Source: DATFWC01 sp045801465
GTDB lineage: Bacteria > Pseudomonadota > Alphaproteobacteria > Rhizobiales > Xanthobacteraceae
Assembly (NCBI GenBank): GCA_045801465.1
Contig: JBJMSU010000124.1
Coordinates: forward strand, 1-28,994
DNA length: 28,994 bases
Reading direction: 5' to 3'
In this document: positions 23,943-28,994 of the stretch, piece after piece
Position numbering within the stretch: position 1 is the first letter of the stretch
How the letters are laid out: the number at the start of each line of letters is the position of its first letter
Notes under the pieces: generated by a model
What the model was told of the DNA's origin: nothing
What the model saw: the letters and a program-made list of their open reading frames with translations, nothing else
Database searches by the model: none
Position numbers and translations under genes: made by a program

Positions 23943-25790
23943 CTACTCCGCCGCCTGGACCTCGCCGGCGTCGATGAAGCCACCGGATTGGCGCCGCCAC
24001 AGCGCCGCGTAATGGCCGCCGAGGCGCAACAGCTGATCGTGCGTGCCCTGCTCGACGATGCGGCCGCGGTCGAGCACGATCAGCCGATCCATCTGAGCGA
24101 TGGTAGACAGGCGGTGCGCGATGGCGATCACGGTCTTGCCTGCCATGAGCGTGCCGAGGCTCGCCTGGATCGCCGCCTCGATCTCGCTGTCGAGCGCCGA
24201 GGTCGCCTCGTCCAACACCAGGATCGGAGCATCCTTGAGGATCACGCGCGCGATGGCGATGCGCTGGCGTTGGCCGCCGGAAAGCTTCACGCCGCGCTCG
24301 CCCACATGGGCATCGTAGCCGCGCCGGCCCTTCCAGTCCTCGAGATCGAGGATGAACTCGTGCGCGTGCGCGAGCTTGGCCGCTTCGACCACCTCGTCCT
24401 CGCCTGCACCGGGACGGCCGTAGCGGATATTGTCGCGGATCGAGCGGTGCAGCAGCGAGGTGTCCTGGGTGACGACCGAGATCTGCGCGCGCAACGATTC
24501 CTGCGTCGCCTGAGAGATGTCCGCGCCGTCGATGAGGATACGTCCTTCTTCCAGGTCGAAGAAGCGGAGCAGCAGATTGAGCACCGTCGACTTGCCGGCG
24601 CCGGAGCGGCCGACCAGGCCGATCTTCTCGCCCGGCCGCACCGTCAGGGTGAAGCCGTCGAGCACGCCGGTCTCGCGGCCATAGCCGAAGCGCACGTGAT
24701 CGAAGTCGATGCGCCCGGCGTTGACCTTGAGCGGCTTGGCGCCCGGTTCGTCGGTGAGCTGCAGCGGCTGCGCGATGCTGAGCATGCCTTCCTGCACCAC
24801 GCCGATCTCCTCGAAGATCTCGGTGACCGAGAAGGCGACCCAGCGCGACATGTTGGTGAGCTGAAACGTCAGCGGCAACACCATGGCGATGGCGCCGACG
24901 TCGACGGCGCCGCGCAGCCATAGCGCCAGCGCGATGGCGCCGGTGCCCGCGACCAGCACGGCGTTGAGCACCGCCAGGATGGTTCCGAACGCCGTGATCA
25001 GGCGCTGCTGGGCGAGGAAGTGGCCGGTATGGAACTCGACCGCATCGCGCACATAGGCGTCCTCTTCGCGCGGCCGCGCGAACAGCTTCAGCGTGACGAT
25101 GTTGGTGTAGCTGTCGACGATGCGCCCCATCAGCGCCGAGCGCGCCTCGGACGTCACCTTCGAGCGATCGCGCATGCGCGGCACGAAGAAGACGAGCAGC
25201 CCGACATAGCCGGCGAACCAGAACAGGATCGGGATCGTCAGCCACCAGTCGGCGGCGGCCGTCATGATCAAGGCGGTCGTGCCGTAGACGATCACGTACC
25301 AGACCGCGGTGACCGAGGCGACCAGGCTCTCGCGCAGCGCCGGCCCCGTCTGCATGACGCGATTGGAGATGCGGCCGGCGAAGTCGTTTTGGAAAAACGC
25401 CCAGCTCTGCCGCACCACGTGCCAGTGACTCTGCCAGCGGATCAGGTTGGTGAACGGCCCGGCGATCGCCTGGTTGGTGACGAGATAGCGCGCCAGCACG
25501 ATAGCGGGCCGGGCAATCAGCACGACCAGCGCCATGGCGACGAGCCATGGCCACGTCTGGCTCACGAATCGGTCGGCCGGCACCGACGTCACCAACGTGA
25601 CGATGCGGCCGATGAACCACGGGACCGCGGTATCGAGCAGCGCGACGACGAGCTCGATCACGAACAGCGCGATGAACAGCCCCTGCGCCTGACGGGCGAA
25701 GTGCCAATAGAACGCGATCAGCCCGCCCGGCGGCTCGGGCCGTTCGGGCAGGCCGGTCGGCGTCAGCGTCTTCTCGAACAGCGAAAACAT
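23943..25790 (-). CDS. half-size ABC exporter (fused membrane and ATPase domains)
   Basis: This 615-residue protein has an exporter-type membrane domain (about residues 25-345, six helices) and a C-terminal ATPase. Walker A is GRSGAGKST at 394-402 (K400), the signature LSGGQ is at 503-507, Walker B is ILVLDEATSALD with D527 and E528, and the H-loop is AHRLS. It should act as a dimer, pumping a lipid, drug or peptide out. ATG 25790 (MFSLFEK) fits the family; a GTG at 25799 is possible and no strong ribosome binding site helps. The MarR-GNAT gene is divergent and may control it, as MarR proteins often control neighbouring exporters. A much longer in-frame start upstream is not supported. Confidence 0.92.
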   Translation of the reverse strand: MFSLFEKTLTPTGLPERPEPPGGLIAFYWHFARQAQGLFIALFVIELVVALLDTAVPWFIGRIVTLVTSVPADRFVSQTWPWLVAMALVVLIARPAIVLARYLVTNQAIAGPFTNLIRWQSHWHVVRQSWAFFQNDFAGRISNRVMQTGPALRESLVASVTAVWYVIVYGTTALIMTAAADWWLTIPILFWFAGYVGLLVFFVPRMRDRSKVTSEARSALMGRIVDSYTNIVTLKLFARPREEDAYVRDAVEFHTGHFLAQQRLITAFGTILAVLNAVLVAGTGAIALALWLRGAVDVGAIAMVLPLTFQLTNMSRWVAFSVTEIFEEIGVVQEGMLSIAQPLQLTDEPGAKPLKVNAGRIDFDHVRFGYGRETGVLDGFTLTVRPGEKIGLVGRSGAGKSTVLNLLLRFFDLEEGRILIDGADISQATQESLRAQISVVTQDTSLLHRSIRDNIRYGRPGAGEDEVVEAAKLAHAHEFILDLEDWKGRRGYDAHVGERGVKLSGGQRQRIAIARVILKDAPILVLDEATSALDSEIEAAIQASLGTLMAGKTVIAIAHRLSTIAQMDRLIVLDRGRIVEQGTHDQLLRLGGHYAALWRRQSGGFIDAGEVQAAE

Positions 25791-25948
25791 GTCAGTCACA
25801 TACGAACAAAGCGCCGGCCCCGCGACAAGGGTCGCGGGCGGCGGCGTCATTATGGATCGGATTCGCCGTGCTGCTAACGGCCATTCGTGACCAGACGATG
25901 GCGAGCCCGGCCGGGCGCGGCAAGCAGCAGGCGTACCGGCTGGCGCCA

Positions 25949-25977
25949 TTCATCGTACGAAAACGGTTTCATATACT
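25949..25977 (+). promoter_or_regulatory. candidate promoter of the MarR-GNAT gene
   Basis: A strong -10 box TATACT lies at 25972-25977 and a weak -35 box TTCATC at 25949-25954, 17 bases apart. The expected transcription start is near 25984, inside the first of two palindromic operator sites, which would allow the gene product to shut off its own promoter. Confidence 0.5.
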
Positions 25978-26011
25978 TGACTCCGTCAATTAGTTGGTTG
26001 ACGCTGTCAAC
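25977..26011. promoter_or_regulatory. twin palindromic operators TTGAC-N3-GTCAA
   Basis: Two copies of the same palindrome, TTGACTCCGTCAA at 25977-25989 and TTGACGCTGTCAA at 25998-26010, differ only in the 3-base centre. Their centres are 21 bases apart, two DNA turns, so two dimers could sit on the same face of the helix. The second extends by one pair (G25997, C26011). They lie over the expected transcription start of the MarR-GNAT gene. Confidence 0.65.
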
Positions 26012-26017
26012 TCCCCT

Positions 26018-26047
26018 GGAGCGACGAACCATGGAGCGACGAACCAT
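26018..26047 (+). repeat. 15-base tandem duplication carrying ribosome binding site and start codon
   Basis: GGAGCGACGAACCAT occurs twice in a row (26018-26032 and 26033-26047), each copy followed by G. Each gives a GGAG nine bases before an ATG (26031 and 26046), and the two ATGs are in the same frame, five codons apart. Confidence 0.9.
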
Positions 26048-26975
26048 GGCCGAGATTGCTCTCGCCCAGCGCATCGCCGCGGTGCGGCGGTTCAACCGCT
26101 TCTACACCCAGCGGCTCGGGGTGCTGCAGAATGGGTATGGCAAGAGCCCGTTCTCGCTCGCCGAAGCGCGCGTGCTCTACGAGCTCACCCGGCGCGACAA
26201 GGCAACCGCGAGCGAGATCGGTGCCGAGCTCGGGCTCGACGCCGGCTATCTCAGCCGCATCCTGCGCGGGTTCGCGGCGCGCGGGCTCATCGCCAAGGAA
26301 CGATCGCGCCGCGACGGCAGGCACATCCACCTCACCCTCACGGCACGCGGACGCAAGGCGTTCGCCCCGCTCGAAGCCTATTCGAACGAGGAGGTGGGCA
26401 GGATGTTGCAGGCGCTCGGGCCCTCCGATCAGGCCCGCCTGGTCGCCGCGACGCGCACCATCGCGGAGCTCGTCGGCGGGGCGCCGAAATCCTCGCGCGC
26501 CTATGTGCTGCGCCCGCACCGGCCGGGCGACATGGGCTGGGTCGTGAGCCGCCACGGCATCGTCTATTCCGAGGAATACGGGTGGGACGAGCGCCTCGAG
26601 GCGCTGGTCGCGGAGATCGTGGCGGCGTTCCTGCGCGATTTCGATCCCGAGCGCGAGCGCTGCTGGATTGCCGAGCGCGACGGCGACAATGTCGGCTGCG
26701 TTTTCCTGGTCAAGGACTCGCTGCGCGTCGCCCGCTTGCGACTGCTGCTGGTGGAGCGCCAGGCGCGCGGGCTCGGAATCGGCGCGCGCCTGGTCGACGA
26801 GTGCGTCCGCTTTGCGCGTCAGGCCGGCTACCACAAGATCGCACTGTGGACGCACAGCGTGCTGATCGCGGCCCGGCACATCTACCAATCCGCCGGCTTC
26901 CAGCTCGTCGACACGAAATCCCACGAAGAGTTCGGAAAGAGGCTCGTGGGCGAAACGTGGGAGCTGAAGCTGTGA
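26031..26975 (+). CDS. MarR-type regulator fused to a GNAT acetyltransferase
   Basis: From ATG 26031 the protein has 314 residues (309 from ATG 26046). The N-terminal MarR winged helix domain spans about residues 6-150, with the recognition region ASEIGAELGLDAGYLSRILR and the wing SRRDGRHIHLTLT. The C-terminal GNAT domain begins near YVLRPHRPGDMGWVV and has the acetyl-CoA loop ARGLGIGARLV and the late GFQLVDTKSHEEFG. Such fusions occur widely in proteobacteria; the acetyl acceptor is usually unknown. Twin palindromes at the promoter suggest self-repression, and the divergent ABC exporter may be a second target. Both ATGs have equal ribosome binding sites from a tandem duplication, so two forms differing by five residues (MERRT) may be made. 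Its stop codon touches that of the next gene. Confidence 0.92.
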   Translation: MERRTMAEIALAQRIAAVRRFNRFYTQRLGVLQNGYGKSPFSLAEARVLYELTRRDKATASEIGAELGLDAGYLSRILRGFAARGLIAKERSRRDGRHIHLTLTARGRKAFAPLEAYSNEEVGRMLQALGPSDQARLVAATRTIAELVGGAPKSSRAYVLRPHRPGDMGWVVSRHGIVYSEEYGWDERLEALVAEIVAAFLRDFDPERERCWIAERDGDNVGCVFLVKDSLRVARLRLLLVERQARGLGIGARLVDECVRFARQAGYHKIALWTHSVLIAARHIYQSAGFQLVDTKSHEEFGKRLVGETWELKL

Positions 26976-27938
26976 TCACTCCTCCTTCAATCCGAGCTCC
27001 TGCACCATCCGCTTTTCCTCGGCGATGGCACGCATGGCGTATTGCTGGTAGTCGGCGCTGTCGAGATAGAATGGCTCCTGATCGAACTTGGCCATCGCCG
27101 CCGCGTAGGACGGCTCTTCCATTCCCTTCTTGAATGCATCGTGCAGCGTCTTGACGACCGCCGCATCCATGCCGGCCGGACCGGCGATGCCGAACGGCGA
27201 GTTGGAGACGATGTCGATGCCGGTTTCCTTGAGCGTCGGCACGTCGGGCCAGTTCTTGGTGCGGCCGGCACCCCACGTCACCAGCAGGCGCAACTCGCCT
27301 GAGTTCACCAGCGGCGCCCAGCCGGTGGAATCCGCCAGCACCTGGATATGGCCGCCGAGCAGCGCCGTCGTCGCCTCGGCATTGCCTTTGAACGGCACGT
27401 GGGTCCACTTGATACCCTGCGGCTTGGCGATCTGCTCCATGGTGACGTGCAGGCTGGTGCCGGCGCCCGGCGTTCCATAGTTGATCTTGCCGGGGTTGGC
27501 TTTCGCATCGGCGAGGAGATCCCGGAACGTCTTCCAGGGCGCGTCCTTGCGCACCACGACGCCGAACGTATAGCCGGTCAGCCCGATGATGTAGGTGAAG
27601 TCCTTGGCGGGATCGAAGGTCGTCTTGCGCATGAACGGATAGCGGAACACGGTGATCGGGATCTGCGCGACGGTGTATCCGTCCGGCTTGGCATTGGCGG
27701 CCATGCTGCCCGGGCCGAGCGTGCCGGCGGCGCCGCCCCGGTTCTCGATCACGAACGACTGCCCGAGGTGCTTTTCGGTCGCGGTAGCGAGCGCCCGCAT
27801 CACCACGTCGGTGGTGCCGCCTGCCGGCCAGGGAACGATGAGGGTGACGGGTCGCGCGGGAAAATTCTGCGCCGACGCGGCGCCCACCCACGTCGCAACG
27901 GCGATCACGGCCAAGCCGGCGGCGATCATGCGTTTCAT
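26976..27938 (-). CDS. Bug/TctC-family periplasmic binding protein 3
   Basis: This 320-residue protein has a signal peptide (MKRMIAAGLAVIAVATWVGA then ASAQ) and the family motifs TLIVPWPAGGTTDVVMRALA and IENRGGAAGTLGPGSMAANA. KINYGTPGAGTSLHVTMEQI and HVPFKGNAEATTALLGGH are also typical. ATG 27938 is preferred over the GTG at 27941 because GGAGG then lies 7 bases upstream. No tctAB genes are nearby. It is convergent with the MarR-GNAT gene with no gap at all (shared TGATCA), and divergent from the glutathione transferase gene with about 150 bases between. The ligand is unknown. Confidence 0.9.
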   Translation of the reverse strand: MKRMIAAGLAVIAVATWVGAASAQNFPARPVTLIVPWPAGGTTDVVMRALATATEKHLGQSFVIENRGGAAGTLGPGSMAANAKPDGYTVAQIPITVFRYPFMRKTTFDPAKDFTYIIGLTGYTFGVVVRKDAPWKTFRDLLADAKANPGKINYGTPGAGTSLHVTMEQIAKPQGIKWTHVPFKGNAEATTALLGGHIQVLADSTGWAPLVNSGELRLLVTWGAGRTKNWPDVPTLKETGIDIVSNSPFGIAGPAGMDAAVVKTLHDAFKKGMEEPSYAAAMAKFDQEPFYLDSADYQQYAMRAIAEEKRMVQELGLKEE

Positions 27939-28092
27939 CACGCGTCCTCCCGACGTATCGGAGCCGCCCGCATCATGCGACGGCGCATGCGCGGGCGGAA
28001 GGGGTGCGATGCGCTCGCGGACCCGTGGCAGCCTGGATGGCGCAACATTATGCTAAGAGCGCCAGATCGATTGCAGCTCAAGGACAACGCCG

Positions 28093-28806
28093 ATGATCGA
28101 CGTTCACTATTGGACCACACCGAACGGCCACAAGGTCACGATCTTCCTCGAGGAGACCGGACTTCCCTACAAGATCATCCCGGTGAACATCGGCAAGGGC
28201 GAGCAGTTCAAGCGCGAGTTCCTGGCGATCTCTCCCAACAACCGCATCCCGGCGATCGTCGACCACGATCCGCCCGACGGCGGGGCTCCCATCCAGGTGT
28301 TCGAGTCCGGCGCCATCCTGGTCTATCTCGCCGAGAAGACGGGTAAATTCCTGGCTGAAGACCTGCGCGCGCGCACCGACGCGATGCAATGGCTGTTCTG
28401 GCAGATGGGCAATCTCGGGCCCATGTCGGGACAGAACAATCACTTCAGCAATTATGCGGTGGAGAAGATTCCCTATGCGATGGACCGCTACCGCAACGAG
28501 GTCAACCGGCTCTATGGCGTGCTGAACCGGCGGCTCGCCGATCGCGCCTACCTGGCCGGCGACTACTCGATCGCCGACATGGCGAGCTACCCGTGGATCG
28601 TGCCGTACGAGCGCCAGGGGCAGAACCTCGAAGACTTCCCGCATGTCAAGCGCTGGTTCGAGGCGATCCGCGCGCGGCCGGCGGTGGAGCGCGCCTACGC
28701 CAAGGCGAAGGAGATCAACCCCAACCTGGGCGGCATCCGCACGGCGGAAGAGCGCGCCATCCTGTTCGGCCAGACCGCCGCCTCGGTGGACGCGGCGGTG
28801 AGGTAG
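28093..28806 (+). CDS. yfcG: YfcG-like glutathione transferase / disulfide-bond oxidoreductase
   Basis: This 237-residue protein closely follows Escherichia coli YfcG and the Ure2p-like glutathione transferases: TTPNGHKVTIFLEE, INIGKGEQFKR-like positions 32-42, ISPNNRIPAIVDHDPPDGG, FESGAILVYLAEKTG and WLFWQMGNLGPMSGQNNHF. The thioredoxin-fold domain covers about 1-85 and the helical domain about 90-210. In YfcG, which lacks a catalytic cysteine, the TPNG region binds glutathione and the enzyme reduces disulfides; the same residues are present here (T9, N11). ATG 28093 has AAGGA about 9 bases upstream. The C-terminal tail beyond residue 210 is slightly longer than in YfcG. Confidence 0.93.
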   Translation: MIDVHYWTTPNGHKVTIFLEETGLPYKIIPVNIGKGEQFKREFLAISPNNRIPAIVDHDPPDGGAPIQVFESGAILVYLAEKTGKFLAEDLRARTDAMQWLFWQMGNLGPMSGQNNHFSNYAVEKIPYAMDRYRNEVNRLYGVLNRRLADRAYLAGDYSIADMASYPWIVPYERQGQNLEDFPHVKRWFEAIRARPAVERAYAKAKEINPNLGGIRTAEERAILFGQTAASVDAAVR

Positions 28807-28912
28807 CGCAGCGAGTGCCAACGTGTCCCGCGCGCAGCGTAGCAGGAGCGCAGCGACTAGAGGGTTTTCCGCTTCGTATAGACACACGAACTTTCCGCGT
28901 GCTCGGCTTGCT

Positions 28913-28984
28913 CCCTCTCCCCGTCGGGGAGAGGGGTGGGGTGAGGGGGCGCAGACATCTCGATAGGCTCGTCCCCCCTCACCC
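28913..28984. repeat. palindromic intergenic repeat, related to type A
   Basis: Perfect arms CCCTCTCCCC (28913-28922) and GGGGAGAGGG (28926-28935), followed by GGGTGAGGGGG (28939-28949) pairing with CCCCCTCACCC at 28974-28984. The GC-rich double-stem plan is like the element at 6224-6358. It lies after the glutathione transferase gene and may run past the end of the window. Confidence 0.7.
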
Positions 28985-28994
28985 GGAGTCCGTC

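Noticed and set aside
25791..25949. N-terminal extension of the ABC exporter
   Set aside because: The added residues are R/P/S-rich and unlike the family, while MFSLFEK at 25790 is a normal beginning.

Overview
The window looks like a chromosomal segment of a GC-rich alphaproteobacterium of the Hyphomicrobiales, near Bradyrhizobium, Rhodoplanes or Pseudolabrys. The evidence is the hopanoid genes hpnI and hpnJ, five orphan periplasmic binding proteins (three Bug/TctC type, two ABC type with an MRRREF Tat-like leader), and several kinds of short palindromic intergenic repeats of the sort common in that group. No rRNA, tRNA, phage, transposase or CRISPR array was found. I had no database, so family names rest on recognised motifs.

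Layout. 1-816: no convincing gene. 817-3800: a hopanoid side-chain locus with a possible 28-residue membrane peptide, intact hpnI and hpnJ, then a damaged end in which a 5' scrap of hpnK abuts an inverted, frameshifted 3' scrap of hpnA. 3859-6180: a lone molybdenum hydroxylase large subunit. 6413-8538 (minus): a two-domain extradiol-type dioxygenase followed by a Bug binding protein. 8751-11082 (minus): cstA overlapping a ybdD-like gene. 11419-12747: an alpha/beta hydrolase whose Tat leader is readable upstream but lacks a start codon. 12901-17344: two paralogous ABC-type binding proteins flanking a divergent Bug/LysR pair, with copies of one dispersed repeat between them. 17426-17858: a hairpin-rich tract with four successive palindromic units. 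17855-21324: an exported kelch protein, a short-chain dehydrogenase and a Tat-exported FAD oxidase resembling cytokinin dehydrogenase. 21548-26975: a CPA2 antiporter with two USP-like domains, a half-size ABC exporter and a divergent MarR-GNAT fusion with twin operators. 26976-28806: a third Bug protein and a YfcG-like glutathione transferase. 28913-28984: another palindromic repeat.

How the genes may work together. Many are uptake or oxidation functions typical of a soil or rhizosphere heterotroph: solute-binding proteins, pyruvate-type uptake, ring cleavage, molybdenum and flavin oxidases, hydrolase and GST. The best supported biological story is the broken hopanoid locus. HpnI, HpnK and HpnJ are known to act in series to make the cyclitol ether head group of bacteriohopanetetrol, and here the middle enzyme is lost while its neighbours are intact. 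The best regulatory story is the MarR-GNAT gene, with two identical-arm palindromes 21 bp apart at its promoter and a duplicated ribosome-binding-site/start-codon unit. I did not find a clearly new multi-gene system; the most unusual non-coding structure is the four-unit hairpin array at 17535-17858.
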